43,020 bases of DNA. Source: Emiliania huxleyi CCMP1516 (Eukaryota; Haptophyta; Isochrysidales; Noelaerhabdaceae). Positions within the stretch are counted from its first letter, which is position 1; each line of letters opens with the position of its first letter. The notes under the pieces were generated by a model. That model worked only from the letters and a program-made list of their open reading frames with translations, made no database searches and was not told the DNA's origin. The DNA lies in NCBI RefSeq assembly GCF_000372725.1, contig NW_005198296.1:1597-44616 (forward strand), in the 5' to 3' direction. This document shows positions 11,228 to 20,248 of this stretch, piece after piece. The position numbers and the translations under genes were made by a program.

Positions 11228-11626
11228 GTGGTAATCCCGTCGTCAGCTGTAACGATGCACCCGAAGGGGACCCCAGCGTCCGAAGAGAGAGTGGACCTGA
11301 GCAACGATATGACTTGGCGGCAAATGATCGCAGTGGGCGTCATAAGAGTCATCCTTGCGCGAGGAGAGCTCGATAAACTCGAGGGGCCAGGATATGCCGC
11401 GAGGAGGGCAGAGTTACGCCGAGAGGCGAGAGCAAGGGATCGGCAGGCAGCGGCGTCGTCGCAGAACGAGGCAGAGGGGAGCGAAGCGACAGAGGAAGAA
11501 GCGACAAGGGAAAGAACGACGAGAGTGGGAAGACCGCGAGGTGGCATGAAGGTTGCAGCGAGAATCGGAGAGGGACTGCGAAGAGAGATAGGAAGAGGCA
11601 GACGCCCAAGGGTGGGCGACGGCTAG
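11228..11626 (+). pseudogene. Conserved C-terminal LINE peptide ORF
   Basis: Starting after the stop of the RNase H frame, this 132-codon frame encodes VDLSNDMTWRQMIAVGV, ARGELDKLEGP, YAARRAELR and an Arg/Glu-rich tail ending RRPRVGDG. The same peptide can be read in the copies on the minus strand at 15,609-15,956 and on the plus strand at 20,708-21,058, with substitutions that often keep the amino-acid class. It is probably the 3' end of the element's ORF2 or a separate small ORF; the start (11228 is an ATG-less frame opening) is not known. No function is assigned. Confidence 0.6.
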
Positions 11627-11783
11627 CGCACCACACCCCTCTTCTTAAAATCCCTGTGTGGTGGCGGCGTGCCGTCCTCCCAACCCTCCCTAGGGTGGCG
11701 CATGACGAACTCCGGTCTATCCAGACTCTCCCCTCTCCTCCCCGCACCGTCTGTTTCCTTTCTTTCTTTCTTTCTGCGAAAAA

Positions 11784-12043
11784 AACAAAATATTTAAACG
11801 AAGCCACGATTGCGGATGTGGGGACTAGATGATTAGAAGGGTGGAGGGGCCCGTCTGCAGAGTTACTGGGGCCTGGACAGTTCGAGAAATTAAAGAAAAA
11901 AGATAAAACTCTGTGCCGGTCGGGGTTTGCCCGCCGAAAAGAAAGCCAATTCTGGACTTGGGCCTGCGGGCGGCCTTCTCTCGAGGTCTCGAGATACACA
12001 AAGCGGCCAAGGTCGGGGTTCGGTCGGGACACGTCCCAGTGCC
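11784..12043. other. LINE-to-RING-gene spacer, probable promoter and leader
   Basis: This short AT-richer spacer (for example TATTTAAACG at about 11790) lies between the LINE tail and the ATG of the RING gene. It is the only space left for that gene's core promoter, so the insertion may have displaced upstream control sequence. Confidence 0.35.
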
Positions 12044-12772
12044 ATGTCCGGCCTCGCCAGCAGGGTCGCAACTGCGCTCGCTCGCTGCATGGCGCCCTCG
12101 CGCAAGCGCTGCCAGCACACGGACGAACGCGCATCCACCGGCATGAGCGTCAACGAGTGCTGCGCGATCTGCCTGGAGACGGACGAAGGTGACGGTGTCG
12201 GCCGCTGGTCCCGCATGAGCTGCGGCCACCGCTATCACGCGGCATGCATTCAAAGATGGGCAAGGGAGAGTGGTGCGTGCCCCATCTGCAGCGCCGAGCT
12301 ACCAGCCGACCTTCGCAGGCTGTCCGAGTTTGGCAGTCGCGGAAGTCCAGACTCCGGTCGTGGTGCACCCTGCTCGTCTGAGCTGATCGTGCCCTTGCAC
12401 CTGCACGTCCGGCGCTGCCCCGGCTGTCACGGCCCCATTGAGAAGGTGGGAGGCTGCAACCAAATGCGCTGTCGCTGCGGCCAGCAGTTTGACTGGCGGG
12501 AGGCCGCACCCGTGACGTCCCGAAATAGCCTTCGTGTTGCGATGCCCGAAGGACCGGTACCGCGGCTCGTCTGCGCGATTGGGATCACCTGGTGGTGCGG
12601 AGGCACGTTTGCCCTCAAGTGCGTGGCCACCACCATTCTTGTGTGCGGGGCAGTCTGGCTCGTCTGCTGTGCACTTGTCGCGTGGGTCGTCAACGTCGTG
12701 CTTCAGGCGATAGGCGAGGCGATCGCCGAGGGATTGCGCGAGGGGCTACGCGAGGCGATTCGGGGAAGGTGA
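12044..12772 (+). CDS. Membrane-anchored RING-H2 protein with RBR-like second finger
   Basis: The first in-frame ATG (12044) gives 242 residues. Residues 40-82 form a RING-H2 finger: C40-x2-C43, C60-x-H62-x2-H65-x2-C68, C79-x2-C82. A second cysteine cluster at 125-151 (RRCPGCHGPIEKVGGCNQM then CRCGQQFDW; C125, C128, C138, C143, C145) strongly resembles the IBR/RING2 finger of RING-between-RING ligases, where GCN(H/Q)M..C..C...F.W is typical. Residues about 175-222 are hydrophobic and cysteine-rich and look like one or two membrane spans, followed by an amphipathic IAEGLREGLREAIRGR tail. The likely role is an E3 ubiquitin ligase on an internal membrane. The RING-H2 plus RING2-like order, without a separate IBR, is unusual. 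No intron is evident. A shorter start at Met34 is possible. Confidence 0.8.
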   Translation: MSGLASRVATALARCMAPSRKRCQHTDERASTGMSVNECCAICLETDEGDGVGRWSRMSCGHRYHAACIQRWARESGACPICSAELPADLRRLSEFGSRGSPDSGRGAPCSSELIVPLHLHVRRCPGCHGPIEKVGGCNQMRCRCGQQFDWREAAPVTSRNSLRVAMPEGPVPRLVCAIGITWWCGGTFALKCVATTILVCGAVWLVCCALVAWVVNVVLQAIGEAIAEGLREGLREAIRGR

Positions 12773-12939
12773 CCACGGTAGTGGTTGACTGTAGGGTGGC
12801 TGTGGGTGGCTGGTACGGTGCTCGACCAGAACAGGAGTACCACAGACACAATTGTCGCGTGCACCGCACGCGGGCCACAGAGGAAGTCCACAAGAGGGAG
12901 GCGTCTCGTCGGTCATATGTTCCGATATCGGCTTTGATA

Positions 12940-13869
12940 CCCCCTGTATCGGAGTTATGGCACACTTAGGAGCTGTTAACGTGAAGAGAGTGGTACCAGA
13001 ACTGTGGGTCGTTGCGGCACGCATGGGGGGCCTCCCGGACGTATGATCCTAGCCCAATACGTCCCACGGAGCACATTTCGATTTTTGACAGAATTAAATG
13101 CACTGCCCCCGCACGGTACTAATAGTCGTAGTTTTGGCACCGCTGCCCTTCACGGCACCACACCGCCGCTTGACAGCCCGGGATTAGCCTAGCAGCGAGT
13201 GGGCATCGCCTGCCGGTCGGCTGGGCACGAGCCAAGCACTTGGGCGGCCGTCAACCGAGTCCGAGCGGCGCCTGAGGCGGGTGCCACGGCGTCTGCACGA
13301 AGGCGTGGCGGGGTGAGGAGCCAGGAGTGGTGAACACCTCCCCGTCGGGCGCGCGGCGCGCCGGATGGTCCGCCGAGGCCGCCGCCGCCCCGGCGGCGGC
13401 GATGGGGGCGGCGGGGCCGACCCGGCCGGCGTTTGTCGGCTCCACCTACAGAAGAGCAGTCTCTGTGGGTCGACGATACTAACTCGGTAGTAACGCGGAG
13501 CGGTGCTGTGCGGCGCCGAGTTGTGCGCGAGGCGACCTTCTGAGGCTACCTGAGCTGGCAATGGATGCCACCAGGACGCACGGCTAGCAGGAGCCAGTCA
13601 GGCATGCCCTGCTGTGGAGCAGAGCCGGCTGGCGCACCGGCGATACTAACTCAGCGCGCCGCGAGAGGCGAATCTGGGCGACTTTGGAGGCGCAGTTCTC
13701 GAGCTTGCCGTCGACGATTGATGTCGGGTAAATTGTCACTGCCGTCGGGGAAGGTATTCTCTCAGCAGGCCGAGCGCCGTGGCCTGGCTCGGCTCGCTGC
13801 GAACGCCGCGAATTTATCAGTGCCAAAACTCAAAAAAAATGGTACTAACGAAGACTACGATACAGGGGG
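12940..13869. mobile_element. TA-flanked terminal-inverted-repeat element (Tc1/mariner-like, non-autonomous)
   Basis: CCCCCTGTATCG at 12940-12951 is matched by its exact reverse complement CGATACAGGGGG at 13858-13869, and both ends are bordered by TA on the outside. TA duplication is the hallmark of Tc1/mariner-type insertion. Subterminal words recur in inverted orientation: a TTTTGGCAC / GTGCCAAAA pair occurs near 13,133 and 13,821, and GGTACTAA is shared. No transposase frame is visible in the 930 bp, so it would be mobilised in trans or is dead. Part of the interior (13,250-13,700) is very GC-rich. Confidence 0.7.
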
Positions 13870-14032
13870 TAGCGAAATATTCGTACTGTCTCTCAACGGA
13901 GGATAAATAGGCACTCCAACACGCGTACCAGCAGCTCTGAACTCTAGAACTCAACCGGCCGTCCATCCGTGTACCGCAATATCCAATAAATATCAACAAC
14001 CGAGCGGCAGCCTCTCTCAACTGCGCCGCTCC

Positions 14033-15349
14033 TCACGCCGCTGCCACCGCGCCGCCAACGGTCTGGTGCACAATCTCGCGCGTGCCGTGCATCTTGCCCA
14101 TCCCCTCCTGCGTCGCGTGGCCGTGCGAGCCCAGGTTGATCTGCGAGATGCCGTCCGTGCCGAGCCCGTCGATGCCCTTGATGTTGGTCGTCCGGTCGAT
14201 GTTCTTCGACGTGTCAAACGTGCCCGCCTGCGAGGCGTGCCCGTGCGAGCCCATGCCGACCGCGGTCGTGGTGCCGTCGCCGCCGAGCCCGTCGATGCCC
14301 TTCACGTGGTCGACCTTGCTGATGTTCTTCGACGTGTCGAAGGTGCCCGCCTGCGAGGCGTGGCCGTGCGAGCCCATCCCCACCGCCGTCACGCTGGCGT
14401 CGGTCCCCAGGCCGCCGATGCCCTTCACGTGGTCCACCTTGCCGATGTTGCGGCTGGTGTCGAAGGTGCCCGCCTGCGACGCGTGCCCGTGCGAGCCCAT
14501 CCCCACTGCCGTCACGCTGGCGTCGGTCCCCAGGCCGTCGATGCCGCGGACCTTGTCCATCTTACCGATGTTGCGGCTGGTGTCGACGGTGCCGGCCTGC
14601 GAGGCGTTGCCGTGCGATCCCTTGCCGAGGAAGGTCTGCTCCGCCCGGCCCTTGCGCAGCGTCTCCTCGTCAAAGTGCCGCACCGACTTGTCCGCAAGCT
14701 TCGCCCCGAGGGTCGGGCCGCCGTAGCCGGGCACCTTGCCGCTGACGCGGCCGAGCGAGTGGATGTTTGTGATGACGGCCATCATGTCCTGGTTCTCGTA
14801 GAGCGAGACGGTCTGGAAGAGGTCGTGCTTCGGGACGCCCAGCGCGCTGCACGCCTCGAGGTACTTGGCGATGTTCTCCATCTGCTGGAACGCCATCTTC
14901 ATTGTCGACGGCTTCTTGCAGACGCCGGGCTTGAGCGCGTTGACGAGGGCGCAGAGGACGACGCCCGACTTGAGCGCCTCCTGGAGCGTGCCCTCGAGCG
15001 CCTCGCCCGTCACCGCCTCGATCCACTCCCGCGCCTCGCGCTCCATCTTCGGGTCAAACTTGGCCGCCGCCTTGTCGGCGAGCTCTTTGTCCATGCCGTA
15101 GAGCGGGATGCCGTCCTCGCGCTTCGCGGCGCCGTCGTAGCCGGCGTGCACCGCGTTGCTGACCGGCTTGGTGGGCACGCGCGTCGACATGAAGTGGTGG
15201 TCCGTCATTGTTGAGGGTTCGACTGAGAGTGCGAGTTGTGGACGTGCGAGTTTTGAGCTTCCTTGCCCTTGATCACGTGGACTGCGCGCGGCGGAGCCTG
15301 CCGAGATGCTTACTTCGCCGCCCGAATCAGCCATTGTTTCCGCATTCAT
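14033..15349 (-). CDS. Calponin-family protein: CH domain plus five calponin-like repeats
   Basis: A true ATG at 15349 gives 438 residues; a second ATG at 15208 (MTDHHFMSTRV) would give a start closer to the conserved part. Residues about 102-205 are a single calponin-homology domain (REWIEAVTGE, LKSGVVLCALVNALKPG, FQQMENIAKYLEACSALGVP, DLFQTVSLYE, DMMAVITNIHSLGR). From residue 242 the motif G(M/K)GSHG(H/N)ASQAGT(F/V)DTS occurs at exact 41-residue steps (242, 283, 324, 365, 406), the last copy being degenerate. This matches the calponin repeat (GxxxGASQAGM-type), which binds actin filaments, so the protein is probably an actin-bundling or stabilising factor of the transgelin/calponin group. 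The spacer between repeats (VDHVKGIDGLG) is also conserved. No intron is needed. A LINE copy sits about 165 bp upstream. Confidence 0.88.
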   Translation of the reverse strand: MNAETMADSGGEVSISAGSAARSPRDQGQGSSKLARPQLALSVEPSTMTDHHFMSTRVPTKPVSNAVHAGYDGAAKREDGIPLYGMDKELADKAAAKFDPKMEREAREWIEAVTGEALEGTLQEALKSGVVLCALVNALKPGVCKKPSTMKMAFQQMENIAKYLEACSALGVPKHDLFQTVSLYENQDMMAVITNIHSLGRVSGKVPGYGGPTLGAKLADKSVRHFDEETLRKGRAEQTFLGKGSHGNASQAGTVDTSRNIGKMDKVRGIDGLGTDASVTAVGMGSHGHASQAGTFDTSRNIGKVDHVKGIGGLGTDASVTAVGMGSHGHASQAGTFDTSKNISKVDHVKGIDGLGGDGTTTAVGMGSHGHASQAGTFDTSKNIDRTTNIKGIDGLGTDGISQINLGSHGHATQEGMGKMHGTREIVHQTVGGAVAAA

Positions 15350-15513
15350 GCGTCATGGGAGTCATGAGTTCGAACCAGTCTGGGGCGATTCCCGCCCGTG
15401 CGTGGCGGGCGGCGGTCAGTTTATAGGTCAGTGGCATAGATAGATCGCGCGGGGCGGTCGGTCGTGAGCTCTGTCTGGGCCGGCTGTGAGAGGGAAAGTG
15501 TTCAATTGGTAGA

Positions 15514-16147
15514 AAGAAAGAAAGAAAGAAAACGGACAACCCAAGCGAGGGATGGGAGGACGGCACGCCGCCACCACACAGGGATTTTAAGGAGAGGTGT
15601 GTGGTGCGCTAGCCGTCGCCCACCCTTGGGCGTCCGCCTCTTCCTATCTCTCTTCGCAGTCTCTCGCCGATTCTCGCTGCGACCTTCATGCCACCTCGCG
15701 GTCGCCCCCTTCTCGTCGTTCTTTCCCTTGTCGCTTCTTCCTCTGTCGCGTCGCTCTCCTCTGCCTCGTTCTGCGACGCCGCCGTCGCATGCCGGTCCCT
15801 TGTTCTCGCGGCTTGTTGCGCCTTTCGGCGCAGCTCCGCCCTCCTCGCTGCATATCCTGGCCCCTCGAGTCTATCGAGCTCTCCTCGCGCAAGGACAAGT
15901 CTTCTGACGCCCACTGCGATCATTTGCCACCCAGTCATGTCGTTGCTCAGGTCCAACTCTCTCTTCGAACACTTGTGCCTTCACGGATGATGCTGGCGCT
16001 GGGGTCCCCTTCGGGTGCATCGTGACAGCTGACGACGGGATTTCCACTGGTTCATCCTCCTCTGAGTCGTCTTCCCCGGCTTCCTTCCGCTCGGCTCTAC
16101 GTTCGGTACGTTCGGTGCCTTCCCCACTGTCTGTAGTTCTCTCGTCA
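15514..16147 (-). mobile_element. LINE copy 2, 5'-truncated, with 11-bp target duplication
   Basis: On the minus strand this 634-bp segment matches the last ~760 bases of LINE copy 1, from TGACGAGAGAACTACAG to the (TTTC)n tail, but lacks about 125 bases present there. It is flanked by the exact direct repeat CAATTGGTAGA at 15503-15513 (next to the tail) and 16148-16158 (next to the truncation point). This is the signature of target-primed reverse transcription. The conserved C-terminal peptide can be read at 15,609-15,956. The insertion separates the calponin gene from the gene at 16,293, which are divergent, so both may have had control sequence moved. Confidence 0.92.
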
Positions 16148-16214
16148 CAATTGGTAGAGACCGACCGCCGGGCATGTTTTTCTTCAAAGCTAGGCACCGT
16201 TGTATCCCCCTGGA

Positions 16215-16223
16215 TATATATAT
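16215..16223 (+). promoter_or_regulatory. TATA-like element
   Basis: TATATATAT lies 70 bp upstream of the ATG at 16293 in otherwise GC-rich sequence, a plausible core promoter for the following gene. The assignment rests on position and composition only. Confidence 0.45.
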
Positions 16224-16292
16224 GTGGCGTTGCAGCTCTCTTGCCGGCGGAGCTCTGACAGCTCTGACAGCATATTGTCACACGACAGCGTG

Positions 16293-16990
16293 ATGAGCCT
16301 CGCGCGTTCGATATCTACCCTGGCCTTCGTCGTCTCTGCCGTGGTTCACCTCGGCCTCGTCCAGTCCGCCGGTGGCCTGCTCGACTCGTGCAACGCATTT
16401 GGCTTCGTCGGCGTATCTGCGGAAGAGTGCCACGCGATTACAACGTCTGTGCAGCGGACTGGCGGCCAGGCGGAAAAGGACATGCTCGCGCTCGCCTTCG
16501 CGGCGATGCGCGGCGAGTGCTGCCAGTTCATCGGGATGGGCGCGGGCTCGGTGTACGCCCTGCTCTTCCTCTCAAAGGGCACGGATGAGGCAGGCAAGCT
16601 TCGGAAGGGAGATTTGCGGTTGATATCAAACGCGGCAATATCTGCACAATAGGTGGCGGTAATCCACTTCATGCACTCGGTGTGGGCCTGCATTGTTCAG
16701 GTGGCTTCTCACAAAACCACATTCACAACTGATTCACAACAGGGCCGGATTTCACCGCTCTCACACGCCACGGGTTCCCGGCTGAGAGAATGTGGCATCT
16801 CCAGGTGGTCAACTCGCAGAACGCAGGACTGTTGCCCTTCCTGCCCGCAGCGGCAGACGAGTACGACCCGGTGTCCGGTGCCAAGCTCAAGCCCTTCCTC
16901 CTCCTCGTCGGTTGCCAGGCCGTCTTGTATGTGGCCGCCTTCCTCCTCTCGCGAGGCAACGGGCGCGTCGCCAAGAGCAAGGATGCGTGA
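16293..16990 (+). CDS. Small membrane protein of unknown function, two exons
   Basis: Exon 1 is 16293-16593 and exon 2 is 16743-16990. The intron (149 bp) starts with GCAAGC after a G and ends in CAACAG. It is phase 1, and the joined frame is an exact 182 codons plus stop. The protein has an N-terminal hydrophobic segment (LAFVVSAVVHLGLVQSAGG, signal peptide or anchor), a glycine-rich hydrophobic stretch just before the junction (FIGMGAGSVYALLFLS), and a C-terminal span (PFLLLVGCQAVLYVAAFLLS) followed by a basic tail. Cysteines cluster at DSCNAF, EECH and GECCQF. The exon-2 start GPDFTALTRHGF runs naturally into MWHLQVVNSQN. I do not recognise the family; an endomembrane protein is the simplest reading. 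Confidence 0.7.
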
Positions 16991-17490
16991 GGGCGCCCAA
17001 GCGCACAGCCAGAAACTAAGGCGTGACTGAGAAAGTGAGCGTGCTAGACCTCACAGCTACGTACCGTACACGTACGACAGAAGGGTGTGGACGTCTCGTC
17101 GTCGACGTGCCACATGCGCAGTGCGCGCGACGACACTCGACAGACACTCAATCTCAGAGTGCCAGCGGAGAGCGCGAGCAAAATGAAAATTTCTTTCCAG
17201 TATGTGTGTATATATACGAAGCGCCTACATGTGGTGTTGGCTGGCCGTTCCCACGTATACACGTCTCTCTCGAAAACGAAAATGCAGACAGCCCGAGACA
17301 GGTGCCACGGCTAGCCCACGCGCCCCACGGCCCACGCGAGCGGGGCAGACCAAGCGTGAACACTCTCCCTCGTGTCCCTGCTGCCACCTGCTGTGTGAGC
17401 GAGCCTCAAGGGCAGCCTCCAGACAACGGTGGACAGGATATACACATTCGTGCTACGAGCTGCGGCTTCGGGTGGATTTCGTTCGCACCG
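16991..17490. other. Convergent intergenic region, no gene seen
   Basis: This region lies between the 3' ends of two convergent genes. It holds short alternating TATATA and ACGTACG words but no gene or repeat that I can define. Confidence 0.5.
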
Positions 17491-18876
17491 CTAGTGCATG
17501 TCCATTGGCTTGGGGGCGGTAAGGGTCATCCCCTTGCCGAAGTCGGGCTCCGGACCAATCAGCCCGGCGGCGTAGAAGTACGGCGTGTACGACGCGTTCC
17601 CCGGATTGGAGGCGACGGCAGCCTCGATGTACTCCTGAAGCAGGGCGGGCCAGAGCGGTTATGTGGCGCTGCTCCAGCGTGAGAGATCTTGGGGTGCCGT
17701 GAGCTGCAGGTGTTGGGTGCGTGTGGTGGTGCGGGGGGGGGGAGGGGGGGGGGGGGGGTCTCATCGCCTTCGACGAGAAGTTGTAGCCGACGGCAAACTT
17801 GCCCGGCTCCCACGTCGGGATGACGTTGAAGGCCATCAGGCAGAGGATGCACGAGGGCACCGGGAAGTGGGCCTTGAAGCCCATGTTGTAGTCGTTGAAG
17901 ACGCGGAGGCTCCACGTGGCGTCGGGTCCGTCGGCCGTGATCTCGGCGATCCCGAGTGCGGCCGGCGCCGCGGGGTACATCATGTCGGTACCGTACTGGA
18001 AGTGCGTGCCGCCGAAGGAGAGCATGCCCGGCTTGATCTTGCGCTTCGAGATCCAGATCATCGGCGGGCTGCCTGTTGCAAAGCCCGCGGCCGTCTCGGC
18101 GCCGGGCGACTTGAGGAAGCCGCGCGTCTCGGTGCCAAACTCGTACTTGCACTTGGGGTCGGCCTCGAGCGCCTCCTTGACGGCCGCGTCCCAGCCGCCC
18201 CAGACGACGCAAAAGTCGCTCTCCGGCCCGCCCGCGTAGCAGGCGGCCAGGTCGGCCGGCACCGCAGGGAGGTCGGACGCGGAGTCGGCCCAGGTGAACT
18301 GCACGACGGTGTTGTCCGTGTCGCGGTCGACGAAGGAGAAGCAGGCGCGGACGCCAGTGCCCTCCATCGCGGCGGTGCCGTACTTTGTAAAGGCGGCGGT
18401 ATAGGTGGAGAGGTCCGCGACGGTGCGCTTGGCGAAGATGACGACCGGCTTGGAGGAAGCCGACGGGCGCTTTGGGTCGGTGGCCACGCAGCAAACGCCG
18501 GTGGCGTCGCTGAGCTTGTAGCACGGCTGGAAGCACGGGCCGAGCGAGACGAGAAGCGGGATCGCCACGGGTGCCAGCTTGCCGACGACGGCGTCGTACT
18601 TGTAGCATGGCGAGGGGAAGGGCACAGTGAGGGCAGGAGGCGCGTGGCGGAGCACGACGGCTTCCGCGACGTGAGAGACGGTGTGAGCGCCAGCGTGCCG
18701 CAGTGTGAAGGAGGCGTGGCCTGCCGCTCTACGGGAAGACTACGGCGCACGTGAGTCACGGTGATGCCGCTCGAGGCGCTGAGGAATGAGTCGCCCAGGC
18801 AGCACGGGCAGCACAGGCACGGGCAGAACGGCTGGCCAAAAGCGGGCGCTCCGGTGACGCAGTTGAAGTTGGCCAT
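17491..18876 (-). CDS. Cysteine-rich protein with two barrel-like halves, three exons
   Basis: On the minus strand the exons are 18760-18876 (39 codons), 17768-18598 (277 codons) and 17491-17634 (47 codons plus stop), making 363 residues. All junctions are phase 0. Intron 1 (161 bp) is GTGACT...AAG and intron 2 (133 bp) is GCGATG...CAG with a long C-run on the sense strand. The N-terminus is unusual: FGQPFCPCLCCPCCLGD, seven residues of cysteine within a short hydrophobic stretch, possibly a palmitoylated membrane anchor. After a second Cys-rich segment (GPCFQPCYKL, GVCCV) comes a region starting KPVVIFAKRTVADLSTYTAA and a second starting PPMIWISKRKIKPGMLSFGG. These could be two dimeric alpha/beta-barrel (ABM-like) units, but this is only a fold guess. 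No family is recognised. The ATG at 18876 is the first in frame. Confidence 0.72.
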
Positions 18877-19122
18877 CACGCAGTGCCGCAGATATCAGCG
18901 GCGGGGCCTCCTGCGGAGGTGTCTCGGTCAGAGGGGGGAATCTGTGTGCCTCACGCTAGAAAGCCGTTCACACCAAGAACCGCGTATTCTTTTTCCAGAC
19001 AAGCGCCCGTCGCGAGCACGTGAATAGCTTCTCAACGCTGGCGCGAGAGCCAGGGCGCACGAGACGGCGCTCACACGCACACACGCGGGGCGGCCACACC
19101 GCGCACACGCTCGCGCCTCGCG
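18877..19122. other. Upstream region of the Cys-rich gene
   Basis: No coding potential is seen. It should contain that gene's promoter on the minus strand, but I find no TATA or other element that I would mark. Confidence 0.4.
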
Positions 19123-19130
19123 GACATCGA

Positions 19131-19308
19131 TTGGCCTTTATACGTTTTTCTCGCCCAGTACTATCTATATTCTTTTCCCGTATTCTTTCCGTATTCTTGC
19201 CCCAAACAGGGTCTATATTCTCGAATATGCCAAGAATACAGCTCCAAATCGGGCCTATATCGCTTCGAAAAAGAATATAGAATGCGAAGAATAACGTATA
19301 AAGGCCAA
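19131..19308. mobile_element. Complete 178-bp MITE with 8-bp target duplication
   Basis: TTGGCCTTTATACGTT (19131-19146) is matched by its exact reverse complement at 19293-19308. The inverted repeat continues imperfectly inward, with CTATATTCTTTT on both arms. The direct repeat GACATCGA flanks it at 19123-19130 and 19309-19316. The interior is clearly more AT-rich than the surroundings and codes for nothing. An 8-bp duplication fits hAT-type transposases, among others; the terminal sequence does not let me name the superfamily. Perfect duplications suggest a fairly recent insertion. Confidence 0.93.
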
Positions 19309-19316
19309 GACATCGA

Positions 19317-20248
19317 GGGCGGACGGGCGCAACCCGCAAGCATTTCTTGTCCACCCTTCGACTCAATACTGTCCGTGAGTGCGAGATAGGGCTAGCAGTA
19401 GGCAGCTAGCCTCTGAGGAGGTCGTCCATAGACACCTCACTAGACCCCACACACGGTCTCGTCCGTGCCTCGCCGGCCGGCGAGATTGCTAGAGGTGGAG
19501 CAAGCTGCTCTAGCCTCGCATATTACATCCTGTCGTCTGTTGTGATGTTGTGCCCTTGTTTGTTTCTCTTGGCACCTTGGAGTGCTGGGGGGGGGCGACA
19601 GGAGGATGTGGCCTTGAGTTATGTGTACGCCAACTCAGGGTGTGTGGCAGCCAGCTGGCTGTGTGTCTTGTGAGCTTGTTTGTGTCTGTGTGTCGCTCGT
19701 GCGTGTCGTCATCATCTGTCTTGCGTCCACCCATACCGCGTTGGTGTCCAGTGCAGTCCGAGCCTGGCTGTTCTTCACACTTCACCTTTCTACCTACCTC
19801 TACACCAGCTACTACTCAATGTCGCCGCGTGTGAGTGGTTGGAGAGCGTCGGGGAGACGACGCTCGAGACACGAGAGCCGACACGAGGCAACCACGAGGC
19901 TCAGCTTACTCTAGGGCTCAGCGCGCAGCCGCTCCCTCCAGGCTCCAGAGGGGCTCCACCACACCACTCACCAGGATCCAGGACCAGCAGCGCGCGCCAC
20001 TCGCACTGCCAGAGCCAGTCGTGCTGCCAGTGCTCACCGCGTCCCGCGCGGCGTCGCCGGCGCTAGGCATCCGCCCCCTGGATAATTAAGTGCGAGCCCG
20101 GGGCTAGTAAGCACTCGGCCTGTGACAATCTTTGTCATGCTCTCGTCCACTACGCCGCACGACACAGGGAGGCACATATGAGACGGGGCGGATGGGTCCC
20201 GCCAACGAGAGAGCCCGCAACACACTTCTGTGCCTGTGTTTCCGTACT
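19317..20248. other. Intergenic, no gene seen
   Basis: There is no recognisable protein in any frame. A G-run at 19588-19594 and GTGTGT-rich text near 19,640-19,720 are the only compositional features. It could contain the 3' UTR of the lumenal protein gene that ends at 20249 on the minus strand. Confidence 0.45.

Larger units (their letters stand above)
8244..11774 (+). mobile_element. Non-LTR retrotransposon (LINE), 5'-truncated copy 1
   Basis: This is the longest copy of an element present three times in the window. It holds the region after the reverse transcriptase, an RNase H domain and a 3' UTR ending in (TTTC)n at 11758-11774. A 9-bp direct repeat TGCGAAAAA sits at 8235-8243 and at 11775-11783 and is a plausible target-site duplication, which would put the 5' truncation at 8244. 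The upstream polymerase core is absent. Several frameshifts and stops show the copy is dead. The 3' 760 bases match the copies at 15,514-16,147 and 20,791-21,942. It lies between the cyclophilin gene (minus) and the RING gene (plus), ending about 270 bp before the latter's ATG. Confidence 0.85.

Noticed and set aside
12592..13046. Extra small ORFs around the 3' end of the RING gene
   Set aside because: They overlap the RING coding sequence or the inverted-repeat element in other frames and have no supporting signal.
14066..15214. Long plus-strand open frame (382 codons) opposite the calponin gene
   Set aside because: It is the antisense of a GC-rich coding sequence. It is Arg/Ala/Val-biased with no family signal, while the minus strand has a clear CH domain and calponin repeats.
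17663..18754. Plus-strand 363-codon frame opposite the Cys-rich gene
   Set aside because: It is an antisense shadow. The minus-strand exons join in exact phase and have ordinary protein composition.
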